Source: Tibeticola sediminis
GTDB lineage: Bacteria; Pseudomonadota; Gammaproteobacteria; Burkholderiales; Burkholderiaceae_C
Assembly (NCBI RefSeq): GCF_003843835.1
Contig: NZ_RKQL01000002.1
Coordinates: 357,624 to 421,623, forward strand
Length of the DNA stretch: 64,000 nucleotides
Reading direction: 5' to 3'
Part shown: positions 9,351-19,694 of the stretch, in pieces
Position numbering within the stretch: the stretch's first letter is position 1
Layout: the number at the start of each line of letters is the position of its first letter
Position numbers and translations under genes: made by a program
The notes under the pieces: generated by a model
Told to the model about the DNA's origin: nothing
Databases searched by the model: none
The model's input: only the letters and a program-made list of their open reading frames with translations

Positions 9351-10514
9351 TCAAATGGCGCGAACGATCCAGTGGCCCGCGACTTCCACCAGTTCCCGGT
9401 CGCAGAAAAATTCATCGATTTCGCTCTCGTGGCCGGGCAACATGCAAACCACGGTCTCACCCCGACCGCGCAACGAGGCGATCGCTGCGCGCAGATGCTC
9501 TCCCTGCCCCCAAGGCGCACGGATGGCGGGCTTGGGTCCCCGCTGCTGCGCCGCCGCCACGACCGCTTTCAAATCCAGGCTGAAACCCACGGCGGGACGC
9601 ACCGCAGCCGTGGCTCGCCGGGCAAACACAGCACCCACCCCATCGTAGCGACCGCCCCGAACCAGCGCCTCGCCCGCCGGTTCCGCATAGACCGTGAAGC
9701 GCACGCCGCTGTAGTAGGCGTAGCCGCTCGCGTCGGCCAGATCGAAGGTCACCGTGGCCCCGTCGACATGCTGCGCCATCCAGCGCAGCGCATCGAGCGC
9801 CGCGGCCACGCCGGGGAAGCCTGCGAGGCATCGCTGCGCCTCTTCGAGCACCGAGGCGTCCCCGTACAGATCCACCAAGGCGCGCAGCGCCTGCTGCACC
9901 TCCACTCCGAGGCCCCGCGCGAGGCCGGCCACCTCTTGCCCGTCTTTGGCGGCTAGGGCGGCATTGAGGGCAGTCTGTTCGATCGGGTCGAGCGCAGATC
10001 CCGCCAGAATCGAGCGCAGGATCCGCGCGTCACCCAAGTCCAAGGTCAGCGAGCCGACCCGAGCCTGGGTCAGCCCGTCGAGCGCGAGCGAGACGACCTC
10101 GAGGTCGGCCTCGAGCCCCGCGTGCCCATAGAGTTCGGCGCCGAACTGCAGCGGTTCACGGCTGGCATGTGGGCGGTCGGGACGGGTGCGCAACACCGGC
10201 CCGCAGTAGCAGAGCCGGGTAACCCCCGCACGATTGAGCAGGTGCGCATCGATCCGCGCCACCTGCGGCGTCGTGTCGGCACGTACCCCGAGCATGCGCC
10301 CGGACAATTGGTCGACGAGCTTGAACGTCTGCAGGTCCAGGGCTTCGCCCGTACCCGTCAGCAACGATTCGAGGTGTTCGATGAGCGGCGGTATGACCAA
10401 TTCATAGCCATAGGCGTTGGCCGTATCGAGCATGCGTCGACGCAGGTCTTCGATGTGGCGCGCCTCGGCAGGCAGCACATCGGCAATGTGATCCGGAAGG
10501 ACCCAAGCAGTCAT
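9351..10514 (-). CDS. hisZ: ATP phosphoribosyltransferase regulatory subunit HisZ
   Basis: 387 residues, a catalytically inactive paralogue of histidyl-tRNA synthetase that joins short-form HisG to make the first enzyme of histidine synthesis and confers histidine feedback. The class II synthetase core is visible ([18 protein letters not shown], then [19 protein letters not shown] for motif 2, and GGRYDG near residue 290). It lacks the C-terminal anticodon-binding domain of HisS, as expected. hisG is not in the window. The class A repeat copy 2 lies upstream, between it and the DUF2065 gene. Confidence 0.92.
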   Translation of the reverse strand: MTAWVLPDHIADVLPAEARHIEDLRRRMLDTANAYGYELVIPPLIEHLESLLTGTGEALDLQTFKLVDQLSGRMLGVRADTTPQVARIDAHLLNRAGVTRLCYCGPVLRTRPDRPHASREPLQFGAELYGHAGLEADLEVVSLALDGLTQARVGSLTLDLGDARILRSILAGSALDPIEQTALNAALAAKDGQEVAGLARGLGVEVQQALRALVDLYGDASVLEEAQRCLAGFPGVAAALDALRWMAQHVDGATVTFDLADASGYAYYSGVRFTVYAEPAGEALVRGGRYDGVGAVFARRATAAVRPAVGFSLDLKAVVAAAQQRGPKPAIRAPWGQGEHLRAAIASLRGRGETVVCMLPGHESEIDEFFCDRELVEVAGHWIVRAI

Positions 10515-10559
10515 GAAAATGCGTCAGAGTGTGAAACGCGCGATTTTACCGGGCTGCGA

Positions 10560-10724
10560 TCAGGGGCTGAGAGGGAATTGGGCGTGCCCGAAGGGGCGCC
10601 CCAAAACGCGCCCGAGTAGGCGCAAAGCACAGCCGTAGCTCCAGCTACGGCGCGCATTTGCAACGCCCTCTGGCGTGTTTTGGGGCGTCAAAGCGGGCAT
10701 GACCCATTCCCTCTCAGCCTCTCA
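10560..10724. repeat. Class A palindromic element, copy 2 (159 bp) flanked by TCA
   Basis: The element is 10563-10721 with TCA at 10560-10562 and 10722-10724. It has the same orientation as copy 1. The core at 10619-10667 differs from copy 1 only in the hairpin apex, where CTCGGG becomes CTCCAG, which lengthens the stem to CCGTAGCT/AGCTACGG. It sits in the gap between the DUF2065 gene and hisZ. Confidence 0.85.
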
Positions 10725-10762
10725 GCCCCAGGGGCGAAGCACCCCGCGCGTGCAACGCTGCA

Positions 10763-10942
10763 TCAGGCCAGCAAAAGCAGCAGCAAGCCCCCGGCGGCCA
10801 CCGAGCACAGCCCGTAAAAACGCAACTGGCCGTCGCGCAGCTGTCGAATCTGGTCCACGACCTGTCGCCAAAAAGAGGGTGCGATCAGAGGCAAAGCGCC
10901 CTCGACGATCAACACCCAAGCCAAAACCGCCCAAAACGACAT
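10763..10942 (-). CDS. DUF2065 small membrane protein
   Basis: 59 residues, too short for a usual ORF cut-off. It has an N-terminal helix (FWAVLAWVLIVEGALPLIAP), a central amphipathic segment (WRQVVDQIRQLRDGQLRFYG) and a C-terminal helix rich in Gly and Leu. This two-helix pattern with IEGALPxIxPxxW followed by RQLxDxQLRxxG is that of DUF2065, which regularly follows hflC in proteobacteria, as here (18 bases after hflC). Inner-membrane location; function unknown, perhaps linked to the HflKC complex by context. Confidence 0.85.
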   Translation of the reverse strand: MSFWAVLAWVLIVEGALPLIAPSFWRQVVDQIRQLRDGQLRFYGLCSVAAGGLLLLLLA

Positions 10943-10960
10943 CGGCTGCTCAGTGGCGCG

Positions 10961-11875
10961 TCACTTTTTCGGAGCCGCAGCCGCTGCCCCAGAATTGCCC
11001 CCTCGCATCACCTTGAAGAATTCCGACGAGGCCGGATCCAACACCAGGACATCGCTTTTCTTGGCAAACGTGGACTTGTAGGCTTCGAGGCTGCGGTAGA
11101 ACTGCGCAAACTGCGGATCCTTCCCAAACGCCTCGGCGTAAATTCGCGCCGCCTCGGCGTCGCCTTCGCCCTTGACCTTCTGGGCCTCGCGGTACGCGTT
11201 GGCGAGCGTCACTTCACGTTGGCGGTCCGCATCGGCGCGGATCTTCTCGCCTTCGGCCGCGCCAGTCGAGCGCAGTTCATTGGCCACGCGCTTGCGCTCG
11301 GCTTCCATACGGCGATAGACCGACTCGGTGATCGCTTCGACATAGTCGGCGCGCGTGATGCGCACATCGACAATGTCCACACCCCACGGTTTCTCACCCT
11401 TGACGACCTTGAGCACCTCGCGCTTGACGTTGGCCATCAAGGCATCGCGCTTGGTCGAGAGAATCTCCTTGACGGTGGCGCGGTTCACCTCTTCCTGCAA
11501 TGCATTGCGCACGACCCGGTTGAGTTGCACCGCTCCGGCGTTCTCATCGAGCCCGACGTTGCGAATGTAGGCCTGCGGGTCACTGATGCGCCAGCGCACA
11601 TACCAGTCGACCACCATGCGCTGTTTTTCCGCCGTCAGCAAGGGCTCGGATTCGGTGCTCTCGAGATTGAGCAGTCGCTTGTCCAGATACGACACGTTCT
11701 GGAACGGCGGCGGCAGCTTGAAATTGAGGCCCGGCTCGGTGATGACTTCCCGAATCTGCCCCAGCGCATAAACCACGCCGAATTGCCGCTGATCGACCAC
11801 GAACATCGTGGAACTCAAAAGCGCCAGCAAAACCAAGATGGACGAAGCGACCATCCCGATACGGTTGATATTCAT
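10961..11875 (-). CDS. hflC: HflC, SPFH-domain regulator of the FtsH protease
   Basis: 304 residues. N-terminal membrane anchor (about 7-28) followed by an SPFH/band-7 domain beginning FVVDQRQFGVVYALGQI and a long alanine- and glutamate-rich coiled coil (about 185-245, RKRVANELRSTGAAEGEKI). With HflK it forms the periplasmic cage around FtsH that controls degradation of membrane proteins. It lies 12 bases after hflK, so the two are co-transcribed. A short Gly/Ala tail ends the protein. Confidence 0.95.
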   Translation of the reverse strand: MNINRIGMVASSILVLLALLSSTMFVVDQRQFGVVYALGQIREVITEPGLNFKLPPPFQNVSYLDKRLLNLESTESEPLLTAEKQRMVVDWYVRWRISDPQAYIRNVGLDENAGAVQLNRVVRNALQEEVNRATVKEILSTKRDALMANVKREVLKVVKGEKPWGVDIVDVRITRADYVEAITESVYRRMEAERKRVANELRSTGAAEGEKIRADADRQREVTLANAYREAQKVKGEGDAEAARIYAEAFGKDPQFAQFYRSLEAYKSTFAKKSDVLVLDPASSEFFKVMRGGNSGAAAAAPKK

Positions 11876-11887
11876 TCTGAAAACTCC

Positions 11888-13258
11888 TCAGCGGCTGTCG
11901 CGGTCGCGGGTACGGCCGGCATCCCGGGTGCGGGCATCGTTGGACGACGGGGTACCGGCGGCGCTCTGCGGCGCGCCGGTCGACCCCGATGTCGCGGCAG
12001 CGCCCGTCACCGGCGTTGCGGAGCCTGCGGCCGACTGCGCCTCGGCGGCGACCTGTTGCATGATCTTGTCGAGCGGCAAATACAGCAGGTTCGATCCCTG
12101 ACGCGAGTCGACCAAAACCTTGGTCACATTGCTGTAGATCTGCTGCATGGTGTCGACATACATCCGGTCGCGTGTGACTTGTGGCGCCTTCTGGTACTCG
12201 GTCAGCACCGAGCGGAACCGCTGGGCATCGCCTTGCGCCTGGGCCACGATGCGTGCGCGGTAGGCATCCGCCTCCTCTTTCAGGCGCGAAGCCGCACCCA
12301 CGGCGCGCGGCACGACGTCGTTGGCATAGGCCTCCGCCTCATTTTTCGCACGCTCACGCTCCTGGCCGGCCTTGAGCACGTCGTCGAACGCAGCCTGAAC
12401 CTGTTCGGGCGGGCGAACGCCGCCCTGCTGCAAGTTGACCCCGACCACCTCGATGCCCACCTTGTAGCGGTCGAGGATGGACTGCATCAGCGACCGAACC
12501 CGCGGCGCGATCTGGTCGCGCTCTTCGGCCAGGGCGGAATCCATTTTCATCTTCCCGACGACCTCACGGACCGCGGTCTCGGCCGCCTGAACCACGGCCT
12601 CGGTCGGGTTCTTGCTCTCGAATAGAAAGGCGCGCGCATCGTTGAGACGATACTGAACCGCAAACTTGATTTCGACGATGTTCTCGTCCTCGGTCAGCAT
12701 CGCGGAATCGCGCAGCCCCGTGGCACGAATCACATTGTCTCGGCCCACGTCGACCGAGCGGATTTGGGTGACGAACACCACTTCATGGCGCTGGATCGGG
12801 TACGGCAGACGCCAGTTGAAACCGGCGCCCACCGTGGTTTTGTAGCGCCCAAATTGGGTGATGACCGCCTGCTGCCCTTCCTGGACGATGAAAAAACCCG
12901 TCCCGAGCCAGAGCAGCAAGGCGACGCCGAGCAACAGGCCAATGCCGATCCCGGCACCCTTCATATCCGGCGGCGGTAGACCCGCTCCCCCGCCTTTGCG
13001 TCCACCACCGCCGCCAAACAGGCCGCTGAGTTTGCGGTTGAAGTCACGCCACAGTTCATCGAGGTCCGGCGGACCCTCTGAGGGCCCAGCCCCCCGCTTC
13101 GGTTCGCGTGGTTCATTCGGCCCCTTCGGCCCAGACCCGTCGCCTTCGGGGGGCGAGCCGTTGGGCCCTCGCCCCCAGCGCGGATCATTGAGGTTGAAAA
13201 TTTCGTTCCAACGCGCCGGAGCCAAACGGCTGCGCAGCAGCCCAGTTCTCAAGTTCAT
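11888..13258 (-). CDS. hflK: HflK, SPFH-domain regulator of the FtsH protease
   Basis: 456 residues from the ATG at 13258, preceded by AGGA. A long Pro/Gly-rich cytoplasmic N-terminus (RWGRGPNGSPPEGDGSGPKG) leads to one transmembrane helix (IGIGLLLGVALLLWLGTGFF) and the SPFH domain (VQEGQQAVITQFGRYKTTV). A coiled-coil region with RERAKNEAEAYANDVVPRA follows, then a low-complexity Ala/Ser/Thr tail. It partners HflC around FtsH. It lies between hflX and hflC in the standard order. Confidence 0.95.
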   Translation of the reverse strand: MNLRTGLLRSRLAPARWNEIFNLNDPRWGRGPNGSPPEGDGSGPKGPNEPREPKRGAGPSEGPPDLDELWRDFNRKLSGLFGGGGGRKGGGAGLPPPDMKGAGIGIGLLLGVALLLWLGTGFFIVQEGQQAVITQFGRYKTTVGAGFNWRLPYPIQRHEVVFVTQIRSVDVGRDNVIRATGLRDSAMLTEDENIVEIKFAVQYRLNDARAFLFESKNPTEAVVQAAETAVREVVGKMKMDSALAEERDQIAPRVRSLMQSILDRYKVGIEVVGVNLQQGGVRPPEQVQAAFDDVLKAGQERERAKNEAEAYANDVVPRAVGAASRLKEEADAYRARIVAQAQGDAQRFRSVLTEYQKAPQVTRDRMYVDTMQQIYSNVTKVLVDSRQGSNLLYLPLDKIMQQVAAEAQSAAGSATPVTGAAATSGSTGAPQSAAGTPSSNDARTRDAGRTRDRDSR

Positions 13259-13300
13259 TCCCGTGGTCCTGTTGTTCTCTGGGGCGATTGTGCCCAATCC

Positions 13301-14491
13301 TCACACCCGATCCGGGTTGCCGTCGGGCAATTCCCCCGCGGTGGAACGGTCGTCGTTCGTCCTCAGTGCCGAGGCGGCCTTGAGGGCGATCTGTTCACGC
13401 AATTGGGTCAAGCCACTGCCAGTCTGAGCGCTCAGAAACACTCGAGGGGTCTGCACGCCTGCGACTTCCATCGTATCGACGACCTTCAGCGGACGCTTCG
13501 TCTCCTCCAGGCGGTCGATCTTGTTGAACACGACGATTTGCGGCACCTGTTCCGCGCCGATCTCAGCGAGGACCTTTTGCACCTGCTCCATCTGCTCGAC
13601 CGCCTCAGGGCTCGAGGCATCCACCACATGCAGCAGCAAATCCGCATCCGCGGCCTCCTCCAGCGTGGCCTCGAAGGCGTCGATGAGACCGTGGGGAAGA
13701 TCACGAATGAATCCGACCGTGTCAGACAACGATACCTTGCGGCCGATTTCCCCCAGGTAGAGCTGGCGCGTGGTCGTATCCAGCGTCGCAAACAACTGAT
13801 CGGCCGCATAAGTGTTGGCCTTGACGAGCGCGTTGAAGAGCGTCGACTTGCCGGCGTTCGTATAGCCAACGAGCGAAACCGAGAACGTGTCGCGCCGCTG
13901 ACGCTGACGCCGCTGGGTCTTGCGCTGCCGCTTCACCCGCTCGAGCCGCTCCCGCGTGCGCTTGATCGCCTCGCCGATCATGCGGCGGTCGAGTTCGATT
14001 TGGGTTTCCCCCGGGCCGCCGCGCGCGCCGATCCCGCCGCGCTGCCGCTCGAGGTGGGTCCATCGGCGGACGAGCCTCGTGCTGAGGTACTGTAGCCGCG
14101 CCAGTTCGACTTGCAGCTTGCCTTCATGGCTGCGCGCACGCTGCGCAAAAATTTCCAGAATCAGCAAGGTGCGGTCGTTGACCGGCAGGCCCAGATGCCG
14201 CTCCAGATTGCGCTGCTGGGCTGGGCTCAACGACGAGTCGAACAGGACTTCCTGGGCCCCCAGTTCGGCCGCAAGCGCCTTGATCTCGTCGGCTTTTCCC
14301 CGCCCGATGAAGAGCGCAGCATCGGGCACGCTGCGCTTGCATGCGACGCGCCCGACGGGCTCAAACCCGGCGGTTTGCGCCAGGAGCCCAAGCTCTTCGA
14401 GTCGGGGGTCGAAAAATCCACGCCCGAAATCGACCCCGACCAGGATGACCGGAGCTGGCGTGTATGGGCTTGCAGACGAAGATGCGCTCAA
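13301..14491 (-). CDS. hflX: HflX GTPase (ribosome-splitting / rescue factor)
   Basis: About 396 residues. An N-terminal HflX domain with the glycine-rich GGIGARGGPGETQIELDRR linker, then a coiled coil (RTRERLERVKRQRKTQRRQR). The G domain shows G1 GYTNAGKST, G3 DTVGF, G4 NKID and G5 SAQTG. HflX splits stalled 70S ribosomes, especially after heat stress. The only start in the right region is a TTG at 14491 without a convincing ribosome site, so the exact N-terminus is uncertain. It lies between hfq and hflK. Confidence 0.94.
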   Translation of the reverse strand: MSASSSASPYTPAPVILVGVDFGRGFFDPRLEELGLLAQTAGFEPVGRVACKRSVPDAALFIGRGKADEIKALAAELGAQEVLFDSSLSPAQQRNLERHLGLPVNDRTLLILEIFAQRARSHEGKLQVELARLQYLSTRLVRRWTHLERQRGGIGARGGPGETQIELDRRMIGEAIKRTRERLERVKRQRKTQRRQRQRRDTFSVSLVGYTNAGKSTLFNALVKANTYAADQLFATLDTTTRQLYLGEIGRKVSLSDTVGFIRDLPHGLIDAFEATLEEAADADLLLHVVDASSPEAVEQMEQVQKVLAEIGAEQVPQIVVFNKIDRLEETKRPLKVVDTMEVAGVQTPRVFLSAQTGSGLTQLREQIALKAASALRTNDDRSTAGELPDGNPDRV

Positions 14492-14597
14492 CGGACCAGC
14501 CGCTCTGAGACCGCGGGATAGACGCGCGCGCGCGGGAGGGGGGCTGCGCGTCGCGCATGGCCAGATGAACTGGCTTGGAAAGCGCGCGAAGTGGAGC

Positions 14598-14846
14598 TCA
14601 TGCGGACGGAGCCTGCTCTTCCGCGTTCAGCGAAAAATGCACGGCGCGGCCCGGGACGATGGTGGAGATGGCGTGTTTGTAGACCATCTGCGTCACCGTG
14701 TTGCGCAGCAGGACGACATACTGGTCGAACGACTCGATCTGTCCCTGCAGCTTGATGCCGTTGACCAGATAAATCGAGACGGGGACGTGTTCCCGACGCA
14801 GCGTGTTGAGAAATGGATCTTGCAAGACTTGGCCTTTATTGGTCAC
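14598..14846 (-). CDS. hfq: RNA chaperone Hfq
   Basis: 82 residues. It forms a hexameric ring that binds small RNAs and mRNAs. Sm1 ([30 protein letters not shown]) and Sm2 ([12 protein letters not shown], containing the conserved YKHA) are intact. The start is a GTG at 14846 with GGAG seven bases upstream. A sigma-70-like promoter lies about 42 bases upstream. The gene follows der after a class B repeat and precedes hflX. Confidence 0.97.
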   Translation of the reverse strand: MTNKGQVLQDPFLNTLRREHVPVSIYLVNGIKLQGQIESFDQYVVLLRNTVTQMVYKHAISTIVPGRAVHFSLNAEEQAPSA

Positions 14847-14887
14847 GATATGCTCCGTGTTCGGAAGTTTGAATGGGCTTGAACCTT

Positions 14888-14916
14888 ACCATAGCCCTAC
14901 ACCCAGCCGGGCTCAA
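14888..14916 (-). promoter_or_regulatory. Predicted sigma-70 promoter for hfq
   Basis: Reading leftward: TTGAGC (complement of 14911-14916), 17 bases, then TATGGT (complement of 14888-14893). This leaves about 42 bases to the hfq GTG. It lies between the class B repeat and hfq, so hfq-hflX-hflK-hflC can be transcribed independently of der. Prediction from hexamer match only. Confidence 0.5.
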
Positions 14917-14951
14917 AGCCCGAAAGTCCGCCCGCCCGCACGGGCAATCCT

Positions 14952-15120
14952 TTAGGGCAACGCTGAACAAGTCCCTCGCGCGTCGCGCATCCCGGCTGCG
15001 GGCGGTCTGCGTCGTTGCAAATCCTCGCCATAGCTGCGGCTATGGCTGCGGTTTGCGCCTCGCATCCCATCCCGCGGCCGCTCGCGCGCCATCGCGGAAA
15101 CTCATTCAGCGTTGCCTTAG
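14952..15120. repeat. Class B palindromic element, copy 2 (161 bp) with TTAG target duplication
   Basis: The element is 14956-15116, inverted relative to copy 1 and of identical length. Direct repeats TTAG lie at 14952-14955 and 15117-15120; the right one contains the complement of the der TAA stop. TTAG fits the YTAR target rule that I recall for IS5. The core at 15011-15059 has a perfect CCATAGC-TGCG-GCTATGG hairpin, where copy 1 has one mismatch. Confidence 0.87.
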
Positions 15121-16478
15121 TTCGCCCGCCGCTCGCGGTTGGCGTAAGGGTTGTCCGCGGTTTTGAATTCGATCCGCAGCGGCGTCCCCACCAACGCAAA
15201 AGCCTTGCGAAAACGACCTTCGAGATAGCGTTTATAGGCAGGCGTGACATGCTCGAGCGAATTCCCGTGAATGACGATCACGGGCGGATTCATCCCCCCT
15301 TGGTGGGCATACCGCGGTTTGGGCCGGTACATGCCCGAGCGTTGCGGCGGCTGGAGTTGGACGGACTCCAGCAAAACCCGTGTCAACTGCGGGGTCGGCA
15401 TCTTGCGATGTGCGGATTCATAGGCCTCGATGATCGATCGCCACACCGGCGCGAGGCCTTGACGGGTCCGCGCCGAGATGAAGTGGATCGGTGCAAATTT
15501 CAGAAACGCCAGCCGAAGCTCGACCGCGCGCTTGACCAGTTCGCGCTGATACTCGTCAACCGCATCCCATTTATTGACCGCAATGACGACCGAGCGACCG
15601 CTCTCCAAAATGAACCCCGCGATGTGGGCATCTTGGTCGGTGATGCCCTGGGTCGCGTCGAGCAGCAACAAGACGACGTTGGCCGACTCGATCGCCTGCA
15701 GTGTCTTGACGACGGAGAATTTTTCGATCGCTTCGAAAACCCGGCCCTTGCGCCGCAGTCCAGCCGTGTCGATGAGCTCGAAACGGCGCCCTTCGCGCTC
15801 CAGCGGCACCGAAATCGCATCTCGGGTCGTGCCGGGAAGGTCGAAGGCGACGAGCCGCTCTTCACCGAGCCAGGCGTTGATCAATGTCGACTTGCCCACA
15901 TTGGGTCGCCCCGCCACCGCCAGGCGTATCGGCGCGTTGGCTTCGACTTCCCCGGCCTCTTCGTCGTCGGGCTCGACGTCCGCACCGGGGATTTGGTCCA
16001 AAGCGGCTTCGATCACGCTTCGAACCCCCTGGCCATGCGCGGCCGACACCGCATGGACCTCTCCCAGGCCCAACTCGTAAAAATCAGCAAGCTGCAAGCC
16101 GTCGTGCATGCCCTCAGCCTTGTTGGCCACCAGCAGGCAGGGCTTGCCCAAGCGCCGCAGGTAACTCGCGATTTCGTGGTCCTGCGCGGAAATGCCCGCG
16201 CGCGCATCCACGACGAACAAGACGACATCCGCTTCGGCGACCGCCTGCCGCGTCTGCTTGGCCATCTCGTGGTAGATCCCGGTCTCGGCCGTCGGCTCGA
16301 AACCGCCGGTGTCCACGACGATGAATTCGCGCCGACCCAGGCGTCCTTGCCCGTAGTGCCGATCGCGCGTCAGACCCGCGTAGTCCGCAACGATCGCATC
16401 GCGGGACTTGGTCAGACGGTTGAACAGCGTCGATTTACCGACGTTCGGTCGCCCGACCAATGCGACGACCGGCTTCAT
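15117..16478 (-). CDS. der: Ribosome biogenesis GTPase Der (EngA)
   Basis: 453 residues. Two tandem G domains, each starting with GRPNVGKST (residues about 8-16 and 186-194), with NKAEG/NKWD-type G4 motifs, joined by an acidic linker ([13 protein letters not shown]), and ending in the KH-like domain ([14 protein letters not shown] ... [13 protein letters not shown]). Der matures the 50S subunit and is essential. Its TAA stop lies in the target duplication of the class B repeat. It follows bamB by 24 bases. Confidence 0.97.
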   Translation of the reverse strand: MKPVVALVGRPNVGKSTLFNRLTKSRDAIVADYAGLTRDRHYGQGRLGRREFIVVDTGGFEPTAETGIYHEMAKQTRQAVAEADVVLFVVDARAGISAQDHEIASYLRRLGKPCLLVANKAEGMHDGLQLADFYELGLGEVHAVSAAHGQGVRSVIEAALDQIPGADVEPDDEEAGEVEANAPIRLAVAGRPNVGKSTLINAWLGEERLVAFDLPGTTRDAISVPLEREGRRFELIDTAGLRRKGRVFEAIEKFSVVKTLQAIESANVVLLLLDATQGITDQDAHIAGFILESGRSVVIAVNKWDAVDEYQRELVKRAVELRLAFLKFAPIHFISARTRQGLAPVWRSIIEAYESAHRKMPTPQLTRVLLESVQLQPPQRSGMYRPKPRYAHQGGMNPPVIVIHGNSLEHVTPAYKRYLEGRFRKAFALVGTPLRIEFKTADNPYANRERRAN

Positions 16479-16502
16479 CGCACCACCTCTCGTCGCGAAC
16501 CC

Positions 16503-17648
16503 TCAGCGAGGCCGGTACGCATACAGCCCCCCTTGCCGAGTGGCGACCACCAGCGTCTTCCCGACGAGCGTCGGCTGGGCCACGATGGGTGAGCCATCGG
16601 TCGCGACGCGATCGACGACCGCCCCGTCCTCGGTGGAGAGAAAATGCACGAAGCCGAAACTGTCGCCCAGGACCACCGATCGCCCCGCCACCCGCGGCGT
16701 GCTGAGCGCGCGGTATTTCAAACGCTCCGAGCTCCACCGGCGCTCGCCGGTGGCTGCATCCCATGCCACCACGACGTCGTCGGATTCGACGCCATAGACT
16801 TTGCGACCATCACCGCTCACGCCCTGATGCCCGTTGGCCGGCTGGGTCCACAACAGCGTGCCACGCACCGTATCGACACAGCCCACGGCCGATTGGTAGG
16901 CTCGCAGACAGACGGTCGTCCCATCGCGTGCGACGCCTGCAACCAGATCCGCCAGCCGCTCCACTTCGTTCGTGCCCCGGGGGCTTGCGAGCGCGACCAG
17001 CCAGCGCTCACTGCCATTTGTCGGATTGATGGCCGTCAATCGACTGGAGATTCCAGCAAGCAGCGTATCCCCCACCGGCAAGAGCACCCCCGCCTGCTTG
17101 AGCACCAAAGCCTCACTGGCCCGCGGGCGGGCCCACAGTCGCCGCCCACTCGCCGCATCGAACGCCAAAACCGACCGATCTGCACCCAGCACGAACACAC
17201 GGGCACCCGCCACGAGCGGAGCCGTCCACACACCGGTTTGAAGGCGCTGACGCCAGAGCTCACGGCCCTCGCGCAGCACGACGAGTTGATGGCTGCGTGT
17301 GACCACGGCAGCGAACTGGCCGTCACTGCCGACACCGGCGGCGATGGACTCTCCCACCGATCCAAGCCAGCGCTCGCGCCCGTTGGTGGCCTCGATCGCG
17401 CGCACCGTACCATCGTCGGAGGCCGTCACGAGCGTCTCGCCAGCCACCGCGAGCTGGAGCGGGAAACTTACCGGACCCTGTCGTGCCGTCCACGCCGTCG
17501 CGACTCCGATCAATCCCGGGTTGGCCGGCAACTCAGCGGGCTTCGGACGATCCGAGCTGGCGCAAGCCGCAAAGAGCACGGTCGCACCGATACAGACGAA
17601 CAAGCACGAGCGGCGCGCGATCCGCGCCATCGTCTTTCGAGCCATCAT
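16503..17648 (-). CDS. bamB: Outer membrane assembly lipoprotein BamB
   Basis: 381 residues. Lipoprotein signal with lipobox VLFAA-C (Cys29), then an eight-bladed PQQ-type beta-propeller shown by recurrent blades ending in ATNGRERWL, AASGRRLWAR and AATGERRWS. BamB is part of the BAM complex that folds outer-membrane beta-barrels and binds BamA. The ATG overlaps the yfgM stop by four bases. Further Met codons at 2 and 7 could be used. bamD is also present in the window at 27774. Confidence 0.93.
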   Translation of the reverse strand: MMARKTMARIARRSCLFVCIGATVLFAACASSDRPKPAELPANPGLIGVATAWTARQGPVSFPLQLAVAGETLVTASDDGTVRAIEATNGRERWLGSVGESIAAGVGSDGQFAAVVTRSHQLVVLREGRELWRQRLQTGVWTAPLVAGARVFVLGADRSVLAFDAASGRRLWARPRASEALVLKQAGVLLPVGDTLLAGISSRLTAINPTNGSERWLVALASPRGTNEVERLADLVAGVARDGTTVCLRAYQSAVGCVDTVRGTLLWTQPANGHQGVSGDGRKVYGVESDDVVVAWDAATGERRWSSERLKYRALSTPRVAGRSVVLGDSFGFVHFLSTEDGAVVDRVATDGSPIVAQPTLVGKTLVVATRQGGLYAYRPR

Positions 17649-18340
17649 GGACGCGCTCCCGACGCGGCCGGCTTCGAAGAACCCGCCGCAGGCGCCGAAC
17701 CGTCCTCGACCCCAAGCGAAGCGAGTTTGACGTCCACGAAGCGTCGATACGTCACCGATTCGGGCAGGCCATCGAGCGCCTTACGGTACTCGGTGGCAGC
17801 CTCTGGGGCGCGCCCTTGCAGGCTCAGGATGTCGCCCTTGCGGTCGGCGACGAGCGCTTCATAGTCCTTCGGCATGGCCTCGGCCAAGACCTGGAGTGCC
17901 TCGCCGTAAGCCTTTTCTCCAGCGAGTAGGCCCGCAAGTCGCAGTCGCGCCACCGGCGCATAAGCCCCGTCACCCGCGTCCGTCGCAACCCAGCGCAAGG
18001 CCTCTTTCGCTTCGGCCGCTTTGCCACTTTCGTGATAGAGCTTTGCCGCCATCAGCCCGGCCTGCTTGGCAAACACGCTGGACCCGAATTGCTGCTTCAA
18101 GTCGCTCCATGCCGTCGAAGCCCGTTCGACATCCCCGGAGCGCGCAGCCCGGTCGAAGGCATCGAACAGCGCGGCGGCCTGGACGGCTTGGCGGCGTTGC
18201 CAGTATTGGTACCCGTTCCACGCGGCGTAGCCACCCAGTGCGACGATCAGCACCCAGGTGATGAGGTCGCCGTAGGTCTTCCAGAAATGCCGCAGCTCGG
18301 CTAGTTGTTCCTGTTCTTCGAGATCGAGATGTCGGGCCAT
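17645..18340 (-). CDS. yfgM: YfgM-like membrane-anchored TPR protein (periplasmic chaperone-network member)
   Basis: 231 residues. A short cytoplasmic start (HLDLEEQEQLAELRHFWKTYG) precedes one transmembrane helix (about 26-42), and the rest is periplasmic with TPR-like helical pairs (AALFDAFDRAARSGD, LYHESGKAAEAKEALRWV). YfgM in E. coli associates with PpiD at the SecYEG translocon. The C-terminal 20 residues are Ser/Pro/Ala-rich. It sits between hisS (5 bases) and bamB (overlap), the usual place for this gene. Confidence 0.88.
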   Translation of the reverse strand: MARHLDLEEQEQLAELRHFWKTYGDLITWVLIVALGGYAAWNGYQYWQRRQAVQAAALFDAFDRAARSGDVERASTAWSDLKQQFGSSVFAKQAGLMAAKLYHESGKAAEAKEALRWVATDAGDGAYAPVARLRLAGLLAGEKAYGEALQVLAEAMPKDYEALVADRKGDILSLQGRAPEAATEYRKALDGLPESVTYRRFVDVKLASLGVEDGSAPAAGSSKPAASGARP

Positions 18341-18345
18341 GGGTT

Positions 18346-19692
18346 TTACTCAGAAAGGGTCCGCGATTTTAGGCGCACGGCTGCACTGGCGACGTCACTG
18401 AGTGGGAGCAAAAACTGGCTGCCGGCTCCTTCGCCGCGCAGCGTCTTGACACTCACCTCACCTCGCGCCAATTCCTCGGGCCCAAAAATGAGGGCGTACA
18501 GCGCGCCGCTCGCGTCGGCGCGGCGGAATTGCGATTTCATGCTGCCGCGTTGCGCGCCGGATGCGGCATGCATTTGGACGGCGACTCCAGAACCCCGCAA
18601 ACCCTCGAGGAAGCCCAGAACAGGCCCCATGGGAATGTCGTCCCCATCGGGAATGATCGCGTAGGCGTCGGGTGACGGTGGCGGCGGCGTGCGGTCGCAT
18701 TCACGGAGCAGTTCCAAGATGCGTTCGACACCCAGCGCCCAGCCCACTGCGGGTGCAGGCTTGCCACCGATTTGCTCGATCAAGCCGTCATAACGCCCCC
18801 CGCCACAGACCGTTCCCTGCGCACCAAGGCGGTCGGTCACGAATTCGAACACCGTCAGGTTGTAGTAGTCCATGCCGCGCACGAGCCGGGGATTGAGACG
18901 ATAGCTCACCCCAACCGAGTCCAACAGCTGTTGCAGCGTTTCGAAATACCGTTGCGAGGCGTCGCCCAGAAAGTCGGTCAGTTTGGGGGCGTTCTCGACC
19001 AGGGCCTGCATGTCGGGATTTTTGGTGTCGAGTATGCGCAGCGGATTGCTGTGCAGACGACGGCGCGCATCGGCGTCCAGCAGATCCTGATGGGCCTCGA
19101 AATACTCGATCAAGGCTTTGCGGTGGGCGACGCGCTCGGCCGGCTGCCCGAGCGTGTTGATTTCCAGGCGTATGCCCTCCAAGCCCAGTTCCCGCCACAG
19201 CGCCGTCGCGAGCAGAATCACTTCGGCGTCGATCTCGGGCCCTGAAAACCCCAGCACCTCGGCGCCGATCTGATGAAACTGACGGTAGCGTCCGCGCTGG
19301 GGCCGTTCATGCCGAAACATCGGGCCCATGTAATAGAGACGGCGCCCCCCCTCATACAGCAAGGAATGTTCGACCGCCGCCCGGACGACCCCTGCGGTCG
19401 CCTCGGGGCGCAGCGTCAAGGCCTCGCCGTTGAGGTGATCGACGAAGGAATACATTTCCTTCTCGACGATGTCGGTCACTTCACCGAGGCTGCGAACGAA
19501 CAGCGGCGTGGGCTCGACGATGGGCGTGCGGATGTTACGGTAGGCGTAGCGCGCCATCAGGCGCCGCACCGTCTCCTCCAACCACTCCCACTGCGCGGAT
19601 TCGGGCGGCAGGATGTCATTCATGCCCTTGACGGCAACCAGCCGGGTCGGGGCCCTGGGCGCGCGCTGGGGCGCGTCGTTCTGTTCTTGCAT
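18346..19692 (-). CDS. hisS: Histidyl-tRNA synthetase
   Basis: 448 residues. Class II synthetase: motif 1 region near [17 protein letters not shown], motif 2 [22 protein letters not shown], the histidine-binding [15 protein letters not shown] segment, motif 3 [12 protein letters not shown], and a C-terminal anticodon-binding domain. It charges tRNA-His. An unusual 17-residue Gln/Pro/Arg-rich N-terminal extension precedes the conserved [13 protein letters not shown]. It follows ispG by two bases. Confidence 0.96.
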   Translation of the reverse strand: MQEQNDAPQRAPRAPTRLVAVKGMNDILPPESAQWEWLEETVRRLMARYAYRNIRTPIVEPTPLFVRSLGEVTDIVEKEMYSFVDHLNGEALTLRPEATAGVVRAAVEHSLLYEGGRRLYYMGPMFRHERPQRGRYRQFHQIGAEVLGFSGPEIDAEVILLATALWRELGLEGIRLEINTLGQPAERVAHRKALIEYFEAHQDLLDADARRRLHSNPLRILDTKNPDMQALVENAPKLTDFLGDASQRYFETLQQLLDSVGVSYRLNPRLVRGMDYYNLTVFEFVTDRLGAQGTVCGGGRYDGLIEQIGGKPAPAVGWALGVERILELLRECDRTPPPPSPDAYAIIPDGDDIPMGPVLGFLEGLRGSGVAVQMHAASGAQRGSMKSQFRRADASGALYALIFGPEELARGEVSVKTLRGEGAGSQFLLPLSDVASAAVRLKSRTLSE

Positions 19693-19694
19693 GC